Positions 54,921 to 64,000 of a stretch of DNA of 64,000 nt are shown in pieces. The position numbers were made by a program, and so were the translations under genes. Location: assembly GCA_021234155.1 (NCBI GenBank), contig JAJEKV010000096.1, positions 417,501 through 481,500 on the forward strand, written 5' to 3'. Numbering within the stretch: position 1 is the stretch's first letter; each line of letters begins with the position of its first letter. The notes under the pieces were generated by a model. It did no database searches and was not told the origin of the DNA. It saw only the letters and a program-made list of their open reading frames with translations. The stretch comes from Isoetes taiwanensis (Eukaryota; Streptophyta; Lycopodiopsida; Isoetales; Isoetaceae).

Positions 54921-55410
54921 GTATGCACAGCAGCCGCCTGGCAACAGGGATGACCTAACATTTACAGCTTAGAGCAGGTTTTTAGCAGTTTTTGGCATAT
55001 TCTAGGTATATGCTAGCATATACCATGAATATACCAAAAACCCACATAAACAAGGGATTGCCCCCCTAGGGGCAACCCAAAAAACATTATTGTAACTAAT
55101 AAAATATCGACACATGGTGTCTTCTAAGTAATCAAATATTGACACGTGCCACACGTTTAAAAAAATGTTAGCATATACAACAATTTAAAAAGTCAATATA
55201 ATGACGTTTTATTTTTGATACACAATATATATCATGAATATTTTATTGATCTTGTGTAATTTAAGATAAGAAAGCCTTTGGGAATCGAACCCAAACAAGT
55301 CCATATTCCATAAAGCAATCCAAATACCAACATTAAATTAAAACATTGAATGGTTACGTGGACGAGAACAGGTGGACGAGAATAGACGATAAAACATGTT
55401 AAATACACAT
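54921..55410. other. no gene seen
   Basis: AT-rich spacer. GTATATGCTAGCATATACC at about 55006-55024 is a near-perfect palindrome. Nothing else is supported. Confidence 0.5.
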
Positions 55411-55576
55411 ACGGCATTTACCTTCGTTTCACCGAATAGAAGGTAAATGAGGTTCTAGAACTACGGAGGTAGTTAGGTAGTTAGTTTGTCGTTTTCCTGC
55501 TTTGCTATTTAGCATCTTTCACGCTTCCTTGCTCTTCATCAGCTCCTCATGTAGCATCTCCTTTCTAGTGTTCGGT
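55411..55576 (+). repeat. 166-bp direct repeat, copy 1
   Basis: Identical over 166 bp to 58402-58567. It contains CATTTACCTTC/GAAGGTAAATG, an 11-bp inverted repeat with a 13-base loop, then TTCTAGAACTACGG. Copy 1 lacks the outer left arm of the hairpin found at copy 2. This mirrors the pair at 38061/45848: the same arrangement of a hairpin-headed repeat flanking a T-rich block. Confidence 0.85.
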
Positions 55577-58384
55577 GGTCGGGCCATTTTTGCTTGCTTG
55601 TTGAAGCCGTTCACGCATTATTTGCATTCTTCAAAGAACCAATACGTTTGGTTCGGCAGCCCTTTTCCAAGCATTGGTTCGGCAGGCCCTTTCTTCAAGA
55701 GGAGTTTTTGCTCTGCTTTGGTTCGGCATCCCGTCTCTGCTGCCCGCGAAGTCTGTGTTTCTTATGGTTGAAGGAAATTAGAATAGGTTGTTTTTAGGTT
55801 CTGGCGGGTGCCCCCAGAAGTTCGTTTTGGTTCTCTGCTTTTCTACGCACGGTCGGCCTCCTGGCGATTCGCCATAACCGTTCGTGGATCCTAGTGCAAA
55901 ATCATACGATTGGGTTTTGGAAGTTCGAGCTTTATTTACGGTAAGAACACTCGTTGCATCTATTTTGGAGATCACAGGTATGCAGCCGTTATGCCTTAAC
56001 AATCCATATGTTTTGAAGATTTATTCCTAAGCATGACTCACGACCCTGGCATGATTTGAACAAGCTTTTCATGGTTTTTTTAGAACCAGTTTGATCTATT
56101 CTAGAAGGCCTCAATCCACGAGCGGTTAAATCGGGTTTTTCATCTCCGAGAGCTAAAGGTTTAGTCTTCCGCTACTAGTGTTGATACCAATTGCGAGTTG
56201 TTTCGGACATTTTTTTCTTCTTGTAGCAAATGTTTTAGATTCTTTTCGGGCATTCACGATACCCCAAACTTTCAAAAGGCGGTTTGTTTGGGAGCCCGGT
56301 TACGTAAATAACAGTTTATGGAGACGCAAATATTTACTTCACGGGTTAACTTGTGCTGGTTGCGCGTATTATCAACTCCTTCAACCCATCCAACCTCAAC
56401 ATTTTCAGCATTCCTATTTTTATATCTAAAGTTGCTACAGCCGAAGATTTGGAAATCGATTTCTGATAATAGATATTTATTTGCATGTTTGCCTCATTTC
56501 ATTTATCTGGACTTTCTTGTTTTGTAATGAGTTTGCAGACTTTGAATCTTGGACTTTACAAGGCAGTGTAGAAATGTCTGAATCATCGACTGAATCATCG
56601 ACTGAGTCATGGACTCCTAAAGGCGGTTGTATAGTGTATGTATGACAGGAGTCCTTCATGCAATTCTATTTCTTTGCTTTATGCGCAAGGAAAACAGGGA
56701 TAATGGTGATGGACTAGCCAATTTCAGATAAGAAGTCTTTCCTTTCCAGTTTTTCTGAGATTTTAATGTGGCTTTAAGTTCTAAATTAAGAGACTGGGAA
56801 TTTCTGTTTCCCTTGTTCTGCTGCACTTTTGTTGCTGCATTGCTGTGCATTATTTATCGAGCTATATTGATCCTCCCCTTTTATCATTTTCTATTTATGT
56901 AGAGTTGCTTTGAGCATATTTTCAGGTGTGAACAGTTGGGATATCTGGAGTGGTTGAGTATGTGATTTAAGGCAAATATAAGACATTTTTGAAATTGTAG
57001 TTGCTTTCACTTGTGTTCTTTGTTCAAACTGTTATTCACCTTCTCTAGTTTTGTACAAGCCACAATTGGAAAATCCTGATTTTGTTGTACTAGTTTTGGA
57101 ACGGAACATGGCAAGGCCTTGTGGTTCTTTTATAGCTTTTGTTGCCATTTTAGCACCTCTTTGCAGATTAATCCACTTGTCTGTCTCCCTTATTTCTGTT
57201 TCCTGCTTAGCTTAGGTGTATGTGTTTGCTTAGTCTTCAAACAAGTCTGCTGCTCAGCTATTCACCTGTCTCAGCAATGATCAGCTTTCTTAGTTTCATA
57301 AACTTTCCTGTACCTGTGCCTAGGCCAGGACTTTATATTTCGCAAGAAGAAAATAAAGAGATTAAGAAACGATTGATTTTCTTTGGGTCATCTATTCGAC
57401 CCAAGAAGAACCATCAAGATCAGTTCCTGCAACTTACTGGTCTGCATCGGAATCCTTTGGAATACCAGATCATGTGCGGCTTGTGCCGATTTCTTGATTG
57501 GAGTTTAGTATTGACATGGGAACCTAGTTTGGTGCGCCGGGCATTGGCTTTTCTCGGTTTTAAATGCTGCAGTGGCCGAAGTTGGTTTGCTTATATAGCA
57601 CCTTATAATAGGCATTTTTTTTCTAACTTTTACTTCACTCAAATTTTATAGCTTTTCATCTTGTGGACGAAAGTTCAAGTCTAGTGCTTACTTTTGTTCA
57701 ATTTTGCTTTCTTTCCCATATACCGTTTTACATTCTATTCCTACCTATTTTATTTACCTTCTAGAATGGTCAAGTTTGGTGTGACCCATTGATCTCGTTT
57801 CACCACCTTCTATTCAATTTAAAGTATAAGACTTATTTGTTGTGCTCATTTCTATGGACTTACCAATTTCATTGTTCTTGTAATGAGACCATTTGTGGAA
57901 GTCTTATGTATGTTGCAGTGGCCGAAAGAACGTTTCTATGGCTCAAGGTAAGGTTCACAAATTATTGAGTATGTGATGAAATTCATGGGGTGAATCTTGG
58001 TGTTTGAAAATGGAAGGTGTTAAGACACTTGATTTTGCTTTGCTATTATGTTTTGGTGCCATTTAACGTGCCCTTTGTGCATGCATGTAATAATAGTTAG
58101 GTGAGTAATTTTTTCACGCTTCTCATCCATAGCCCTTTTTTAATTCTTGAAGTTATGCTTCTTGTGCCTTTAATGTTAGGTTTGTAATGGGTAGGTCATT
58201 TGAGCCCACTCTCGTAATTGAATCCACTTCCCTTGCTCTAAGCTAAGTTAAATTCGGCATTCTTTTACTACCCCGATAATGGTTTCTGAGTGCTTAGCCC
58301 GAGATGTGCGTACTATTCCAAGTTCTACTTTTTGAACCTAGTTACATTGCTCTGCCTCTAATTCAGCATTCTTGTCTATGTGTG
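55577..58384 (+). mobile_element. T-rich retroelement-like region, non-coding
   Basis: 2.8 kb of T-rich plus-strand sequence between the 166-bp repeats. It has three TTGGTTCGGCA blocks near 55648, 55675 and 55719 and CATCGACTGA repeats near 56585. The longest frame (57220-57651) shows no domain. It is probably the untranslated 5' region of a LINE or a related retroelement; T-richness without coding matches the 38-46 kb block. Confidence 0.5.
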
Positions 58385-58458
58385 CCGTAGTAGTTCTAGA
58401 AACGGCATTTACCTTCGTTTCACCGAATAGAAGGTAAATGAGGTTCTAGAACTACGGA
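58385..58458 (+). other. long hairpin at head of repeat copy 2
   Basis: CCGTAGTAGTTCTAGAA (58385-58401) can pair with TTCTAGAACTACGG (58444-58457), enclosing CATTTACCTTC/GAAGGTAAATG. Together they give more than 24 paired positions in a 74-base stem-loop. It lies at the 5' edge of the repeat, so it may be a 5' terminal RNA structure of a retroelement. Confidence 0.65.
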
Positions 58459-58567
58459 GGTAGTTAGGTAGTTAGTTTGTCGTTTTCCTGCTTTGCTATT
58501 TAGCATCTTTCACGCTTCCTTGCTCTTCATCAGCTCCTCATGTAGCATCTCCTTTCTAGTGTTCGGT
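58402..58567 (+). repeat. 166-bp direct repeat, copy 2
   Basis: Second copy of 55411-55576, identical. It lies 620 bp upstream of LINE ORF1 and may be the start of its transcribed 5' UTR. Confidence 0.85.
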
Positions 58568-58624
58568 CCCACCCGCCCACCCCCTCACCCTTCTCCTGTT
58601 TTATGACTTGTTTGCAAACTAACA

Positions 58625-58812
58625 CTTTGTTGGAGGCTTTGTGCCTAGTTGGAGGCCTAGTGCCTGTTTTGGGGCTGAGAGCCTGGTGGGGCCTTTGTGC
58701 CTGGTTGAGGCCGGTGTGCCTAGTGGAAGGCTTTTGTGCCTGGTTGAGGCCGGTGTGCCTAGTGGAAGGCTTGGTGCCTAGTTGAAAGCCTTGGTGGCTG
58801 GATGGCCTTGGT
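58625..58812 (+). repeat. GTGCCTRGTTGRAGGC minisatellite
   Basis: About nine to ten degenerate units of roughly 18-22 bp. It includes a perfect longer repeat (CCTGGTTGAGGCCGGTGTGCC at about 58699 and 58739). It lies in the presumed LINE 5' UTR, where variable tandem repeats are common. The open frames through it are repeat artefacts. Confidence 0.8.
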
Positions 58813-59023
58813 GGCCTTTGGTTGGTCTTTTTTGTGTATGCAGGGTTTAACGTGGCTGTTTGGAAGAGAGCTTTGGATTCGAAGCACAAGATGAAGATCT
58901 ATGGAGAAGACAATTCAAACATGTTTCGTCTTGGGCAATTTCATTGCTATAATGTATTTCACCCAATAAGGCTAGTCAGCATGAGGGTACAAGAACTATT
59001 ATGTTTTTTGGACCTAGCATTGG

Positions 59024-59108
59024 TTAGTGATCCCATTATTGTCAGGGTTTTTCCTCGAAAACCCGAAAGGGCGAGGTTTTTTAATCCCGGCCATAATGGT
59101 TTCACTAG
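59024..59108 (+). ncRNA. ENE-like U-rich stem-loop, copy 3
   Basis: TTAGTGATCCCATTAT (59024-59039) pairs with ATAATGGTTTCACTAG (59093-59108) except for two central mismatches. Inside, GGG pairs with CCC around a U5/U6 loop, CCTCG pairs with CGAGG, and the tip is CCC-GAAA-GGG. This copy lies 79 bases before LINE ORF1, in the 5' UTR or at the end of a preceding element. Confidence 0.65.
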
Positions 59109-59186
59109 CTTGCTATCAGCATGTACTTGTGTTGGTTGTCAAGGAGATGCCCATGGGCCAGCATGGAAAAATAGCTGCCGATCGAG

Positions 59187-59864
59187 ATGACAAGGAAGAA
59201 ACGGAGTACCTCCCCAAGCAAGGAGGAACCGGAAGATGATACGGCCATGGAACGACTGTTACAAGATCTGCGGGATGAATTGGTGAAGCTGCGCTTGGTT
59301 GTTCAGGACCTAGCAACCGAAAATAAAGATTTGAAAAGGCAAATTTCGGCACTCTCTCAGAAAAACCCTACCGATGATGTAACATCTAGATTGCAAGAAA
59401 CTATTCAAGGAATACAATCTCAACTTGCTAGCCTAGTGGCAGACACCACTAAAGAACAGATGCGAATTCATCATGAACAGGTTATGGCTGAGAAATCAGA
59501 TCAAGAGATTAGGGCCATGAACTTGAAAATCTCTGGTCTCCCTGAGCAAGACCAGGAAAATACGAAAGAGGTTATTGAAGAGTTTTTCAGAGATATCATG
59601 CATATGCATGAGCCCCAAGCAGTACAAAGCAGAAGATTGGGTAAACCAGGGACGTATAGCAGACCAATTTTAGTGAAATTCAGAAGTAAAGAAGCTCGGG
59701 ACCGGGTACTTCAGAATCGAGCAGTCTTAAAGGGCCATAGAATCTGGATTGATGCAGACTTAACACCTTCACAACTAGAGGTCAGAAAGAAGGAATGGGC
59801 AAGGGTGAAGGAAGCCGTGACGAAGGATTTGTTGCATACTTGGATAGAAATGGTAAAGCAGTAA
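59187..59864 (+). CDS. LINE ORF1 protein (L1-like, coiled coil and RRM)
   Basis: 225 residues, intact. A basic, Ser-rich N-terminus is followed by a leucine-heptad coiled coil (about residues 20-105: LLQDLRDELVKLRLVVQDL, LKRQISALSQ, LQETIQGIQSQLASL). An RRM-like domain begins at MNLKISGLPEQD (about 109), with RPILVKFRSKEARDRVLQNR as its second half. The C-terminal domain has IWIDADLTPSQLEVRKKEW. This is the order of L1 ORF1p, a trimeric nucleic-acid chaperone that coats LINE RNA. The start is an ACG in a good context at 59187 or the next Met downstream; the first true ATG should be checked. ORF2 starts 35 bases after the stop. Confidence 0.85.
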   Translation: MTRKKRSTSPSKEEPEDDTAMERLLQDLRDELVKLRLVVQDLATENKDLKRQISALSQKNPTDDVTSRLQETIQGIQSQLASLVADTTKEQMRIHHEQVMAEKSDQEIRAMNLKISGLPEQDQENTKEVIEEFFRDIMHMHEPQAVQSRRLGKPGTYSRPILVKFRSKEARDRVLQNRAVLKGHRIWIDADLTPSQLEVRKKEWARVKEAVTKDLLHTWIEMVKQ

Positions 59865-59899
59865 TCACAAAGAAACGAAAGGAATAGGAATTTCGGACC

Positions 59900-62037
59900 T
59901 TGAGGCTGATAGCATGGAACATACATGGACTGTCACAAGCAAAAGTAGCTGCTAATGTAAGTTTATGGTCCACAATGGACATCCTTTTGTTCTCTGAAAC
60001 ATGGGAGCATCAAACTCGCACATTACCTGAGGTAGCGGGCTTTGTACTGATAGAATCAGCTTGGAATAAGAAGGAACATGGAATTGGAAGAGGATACGGA
60101 GGCCTAGCTGTGTACGCTCGTGCTGGGATTGCAAAAAGAATTGCTGTGGTAGCAAAGCAAGAATTCAACCAATACATGTGGCTGAAGATTGAACTTCAAA
60201 ACCAGGTAACTTATTTGGCTACTTGTTATTTTGCACCAATTAATATGAATGTCTACAATCAACCGGGAGTGGATAAAGAGAATCCGCTTCACGGTCTGGT
60301 CATGGATACTCTGAAATATAAGGATTTAGGAGAAGTTATAATTGTAGGAGACTTTAATGCGAGAACGCGAGGGATGCAAGTAATATCATATGAACAGGAA
60401 GGTGATATTTTGCTTAAAGAAGCAACAGATGTCGAATGTGTCAGGCAGTCAATAGATCCTGTAAAAAACAGCATGGGAGAGTTGCTTTTAGATTTGGGCA
60501 CGGTATGCAATTTAAGAATATTAAATGGCATGAACAAATACCCGAAATCAGCAGCTAGCACTTGCATCACAACAAGCGGAGAGAGCACAGTTGATTACAT
60601 CTTGGCAGCCCCAGAAAATCATGTAACACAGTTCTGGTTGCATGATAAGGCACCTGAGTCAGATCATGTAGGACTGATCTTTGAGATAAAAGGGAAATAT
60701 AATGAAGAGCAGGTGAACAGTTCCTTTAGACCGCGATTGAAACTAGACCACAAAAAGCAAACACTTTTCCAGGGAAAGCTAGCAATGGCACTCCAATCAG
60801 TGACATGGCAGGGAATGTTAGAGGCTGATTCACATATCCTTTCAGACATCATAAAACAGGCTGCAGAAGAATGCTTTGGTTACACCAAACAGAGAAAACA
60901 AGGGATACATTCAAATGCATGGTGGGACAAGGAATGTGCAGAGGCAAGAGCCCATCTGCCCAAGGGGATCCGTTTCAAACCGAAATGGTATAAGACACTG
61001 ATAAGGGAGAATAAACGAGCTTATTTGCTGAAGAAACAAGACGAACTGGGTAACAAGTTCAAGGAACATCCTAGGACATTCTGGAAGAAGTTGAACGGAA
61101 ATTTGCCATCACCAGAACTAGCGGAAGAAGAGTTGATTCAGCTTGTACACTCTTTGTATTTTTGTGAAGATGCTATGAATATGGAAAGTGTAAATGTAAT
61201 TGAAGACATTTTTACTAACGAAGATGTAAAAATTGTGCTGAAACACATGCAAAATGGTAAAGCTGCAGATTTGCAAGGTTTGAGTATAGAACTCCTAAAA
61301 TGGGGAGGGCAAATACTTCTGGACATCCTGACTAAACAGTTGAATGCGGCAGTAAGAGCAGGCTTACCAAGGACTTGGAAGCAGAACAGAATAGTGCCGA
61401 TTCATAAATCAGGAGACAGGAAAGATGTTCGGAATTACAAAACTATCATGGTTGGAAGTGTCTTTTCTAAACTATTGGGTTCTTTGTTAGAACGTAAACT
61501 TAGTCAATGGGCTGAAGATCATAACATATGAGCCAAATGTCAAGCTGGCTTCCGAAGAAGGCATAACACATTGGACCATGCGTTGACACTAAGAGTCCTG
61601 ATAGAGAAAGCTAAGAGACCAAAGAGGTCATTATATCTAGCTTTTGTAGATTTCTCAAAAGCCTTTGACACCGTGCCACGAAATGGTTTGGGAAAGAGAA
61701 TGGAAGAACTTGACGTTCCAGTTTCACTCAGAGGAGCAGTAGCTAAACTATATGAAGAGGTTCTTGCAAAAATTGCTGGTAATGTAAATGCTGAAATCCA
61801 AAGTACGATTGGAGTGAGGCAAGGCTGCCCATTATCGCCCACCCTTTTTGGATTGTACATCGATGAGTTGGAATGCTGGCTGCAACAAAATGGGTTAGCA
61901 GGCACTCGACTGGGTGAATATGTGATACAACTTCTACTCTATGCAGATGATGTAGTTCTATTGGCAGAAACACCAGAAGGATTGCAAGAACACTTACATA
62001 ACCTGGACAGGTTCTGCGAAAAAAAGGGAATGAAAGT
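59900..62037 (+). pseudogene. LINE ORF2: AP endonuclease and reverse transcriptase, one internal stop, cut by CACTA
   Basis: Starts MRLIAWNIHGLSQAK, an APE-type endonuclease with LLFSETW, GGLAVYARAG, IIVGDFNAR, DYILAAPE and SDHVGL (catalytic Asn, Glu, Asp-Asn and Asp-His). An RT leader with ADLQGLSIELLKWGG and KQNRIVPIHKSGDRKDVRNY precedes a single TGA at 61529, in the same frame, just before AKCQAGFRRRHNT. RT continues through FVDFSKAFDTV, GVRQGCPLSPTLFGLYIDE and YADDVVLLAE. The TGA could be one CGA-to-TGA transition. After MKV the frame runs into CACTACAAGA at 62038, so the remaining RT and C-terminus are displaced beyond the window, not deleted. Otherwise it is intact and hence young. Same lineage as the RT relic at 2276-3560. 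Confidence 0.92.
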
Positions 62038-62984
62038 CACTACAAGAGGATTGGGGTGTGACAAGCCATAGATCTAGTGACACTTTTGTGTCGAATGCTA
62101 ATATCTTGACACAAAGTGCTTGTGTTGTGTCAAAATTGTGTCTAGTGCATAGCATCAAATATTTCGTCAAAGGAATGACCTACTTTTTGTCAACTTTCTA
62201 GCGCAACTTAAGTAGGTTATTGCAACAACTTTTGAACAATATTATAACAAGGCTACGACGATCGTTTCTTAGGACTTGTGACAAAATGTTATCCTAAATT
62301 TCATCTAATATTTTAACGGAATTTTGAGAGCATTTGTCAAATTTATATCGCAATTTGAGGGGGTTGTTGCAACAAAATTTAAGCAATATTATAGCTAAGT
62401 CACTACAATGTTTGCCTATTACTTTTATACATCATTAGAGATATAGTATTACACCAAGGGTATTACTTTGTCTAATTCAAGAATGATTTAGAGATCCAAG
62501 AACTAGTCAGATGAAGGGGAGGTAATGGTGAAGGGTACTTGGCAATATTCATCGGATGACTACATGGACCACAATGACTAGAATCAAAAGTAACTATAGA
62601 AAATAATGAAAGATAAAATTGCACTCCGTAAAAGTTAATGGAAAGACCACAAATAGATGATACACTCACAATATTTATGCCATGTTCGAGGTTATTTTCT
62701 TCATCGAGTTGCATAGGCCGATTGTGACACATTCCATACTTTGCTTCATGATCCTGTCAAACGCGATATGAACGACTTGTCTTGCCATTATTTTATTGCC
62801 GCAACAAGCGCCTCGACGAAGATAGAGAACTTCCATCTAGTCTCGCCTAGCCCTTTGCCTATATTTTCGCCGGGAGGAGGATGATGAGTTTGATGAAGGG
62901 GAGGTTGAAGAAGATGAGCTGGCCACCTGATGTGGCAAACAATTGTTCCCACTGTTGTAGCTACTAGTCCTAGAGCTTGAGATT

Positions 62985-63560
62985 TCATTTGACATTTGGA
63001 AATAAATCTAGTGACAGAAAACCTATGGTAAGAATATTGCTTAGAAGAAAAAATCGAAAGTATAAAATTTCAATTGACATTTAGAAATGGATCTAGGGAC
63101 ACAAACCATGGTAAAAATATTGACCCCTAAACAACCAAAAAGTAGAAAGCAACCTTTCATTTTACATTTGCAAATGTGATTTAGTGACACAAGACCTATG
63201 CTACAAATATTGCCTAGCAAAAAAAAAAAATTGAAAGTAAAAAGGAAACATTCCATAATTCATATGAAATATTTCAATTGTCATTTAGAAATGAATCTCG
63301 TGATACAAACCAGGGTAAAAATATTGATCCCAAAACAATCAAAAAGTAGGAAGCGACCTTTCATTTTATATTTGCAAATGGGATCTAGTGACACAAGATC
63401 CATGCTGTAAATATTGCCTAGAAAAAAAAATGAGAGTAGAAGAGAAACATTTCTTAATTCATATAAAAAAAAACCCAAAAGTTTTGGCCATGTAAAATCG
63501 AAAGCAAAGAAGCAACATTTTTTTCAATGGGTCCATGGTAGAAATATTGGCCCCAAATTG
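62985..63560. repeat. diverged ~100/200-bp tandem repeats with ATCTAGTGACAC cores
   Basis: Units recur near 63005, 63090, 63179, 63291 and 63381, each with CATTT-GCAAAT or CATTTAGAAAT, then ATCTAGTGACACA-A, CATGGTAAAAATATTG and an A-run. Alternate units are more alike, giving a 200-bp higher-order period. They are candidate subterminal transposase-binding sites of the CACTA element. Confidence 0.75.
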
Positions 63561-63645
63561 CCCCAAAAGAACCCTAAAACAAAACTCAATAGGGAAAAAT
63601 TTGCAGAAAAAAAATGGGCGCGACTAATCTTTACCAGTTTGGCGC

Positions 63646-63775
63646 CAGATCGAACTTGCTGGCCCAGTCTTGCCAATGCCTGGATCTTGTATATCTCTGC
63701 TGCTCTTGATCAGATCGAACTTGATGGCCCAGTCTTGCCAATGCCTGGATCTTGTATATCTCTGCTGCTCTTGAT
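63646..63775. repeat. 65-bp tandem duplication
   Basis: Units 63646-63710 and 63711-63775 differ at one position (TTGCTGG/TTGATGG). Each starts CAGATCGAACTTG. Recent event. Confidence 0.95.
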
Positions 63776-64000
63776 CTTCTATGATGACCTCGTTGCTCTG
63801 GAACTCGCCAGTTTGTGTATCGCTCTCAGGCTCTACAAGTAAATACAAATAGGTTTTGCTTATTCCTGGGTTCTCGGAGGTGTTTCCACTTATGTAATAT
63901 AACCGTTGTTTTTATTTTTTGTCTTTCAGTATTTGCGAATGGATTTGACAAAGACAAAGATATAGCCACAGAGGCGTCCAATGCAGAACGATTGTCCAAT

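Larger units (their letters stand above)
62038..64000. mobile_element. CACTA element, left end, runs off the window
   Basis: CACTACAAGA at 62038 is the canonical CACTA terminus. It cuts LINE ORF2 between codons, with AGT (62035-62037) as the expected 3-bp duplication. Subterminal GTGACAC/GTGTC motifs start within 30 bases (CTAGTGACACTTTTGTGTC) and recur to 63400. No transposase is visible in the 1.96 kb present. The other end must lie beyond 64000. Confidence 0.8.

Noticed and set aside
55411-58567. 166-bp repeats as LTRs of a 3.1-kb element
   Set aside because: No primer-binding site, polypurine tract, TG...CA ends or target duplication is seen.
58530-58889. Repetitive frame with GLNQAQ/STRHT units on the minus strand
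   Set aside because: It is the antisense reading of the minisatellite in the LINE 5' region.

Overview
The window looks like a gene-poor, transposon-rich stretch of a land-plant nuclear genome. The evidence is a spliced plant-type glutamate decarboxylase gene with GT-AG introns of 66-224 bp, plant-type chromovirus (Ty3/gypsy) pol, L1-like LINEs, Helitron and CACTA termini, PPR and TIC32-like SDR fragments, and low GC in most spacer DNA. Two protein families here, a SWIM/MULE-like protein and a ParB-like plus DNA-methyltransferase-like protein, resemble families I associate with seed-free plants (ferns, mosses). A fern or other non-flowering plant is therefore my best guess, but it is inference only. 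I see no rRNA, tRNA or CRISPR.

Layout. 0-12.5 kb: a 3'-end retroposon piece carrying a structured U-rich element, a 5'-truncated LINE reverse transcriptase (minus), an 821-bp tandem duplication whose second copy is split by two non-autonomous inverted-repeat elements, a second LINE 3' relic with poly(A) tail, and a Helitron-like 3' end at 12473. 12.7-14.7 kb: glutamate decarboxylase (minus), the only clearly intact host-gene segment, with its first exon not found. 15.5-26.9 kb: one arm of an inverted dispersed repeat, a LINE endonuclease relic, a decayed intron-containing MULE/SWIM transposase-like gene, the other repeat arm, and a 5'-truncated chromovirus pol. 27.7-29.0 kb: a GCN1 pseudogene with permuted exons.

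29.8-49.5 kb is a nested structure. A ParB-like gene half (29.8-31.5 kb) and a DNA-methyltransferase-like half (47.9-49.5 kb) lie on the same strand and flank about 16 kb of inserted elements. These comprise a minus-strand gypsy LTR split by a 5.6-kb CACTA-type element (31558-37165) that carries pieces of at least two host genes (a USP39/SAD1-like tri-snRNP factor and a plant protein with an EPSPLGL motif), then an 8.5-kb T-rich, internally repeated retroelement region (38.06-46.62 kb), then a TRIM-like mini LTR element with primer-binding site, then a gypsy RT fragment.

50.7-64 kb: a PPR fragment, a second Helitron 3' end, the last four exons of a TIC32-like short-chain dehydrogenase, another T-rich block bounded by 166-bp repeats, an L1-like LINE (ORF1 intact, ORF2 with one internal stop), and a canonical CACTA terminus at 62038 that cuts ORF2 and runs off the window.

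The most interesting signals are (1) three dispersed copies (about 1.68, 46.54 and 59.02 kb) of an RNA stem-loop with compensatory changes in nested stems around a U-rich internal loop, resembling the ENE triple-helix RNA-stability element; (2) the split ParB-like/methyltransferase-like gene; (3) the multi-gene capturing CACTA element with an exact empty-site comparison inside this same window.
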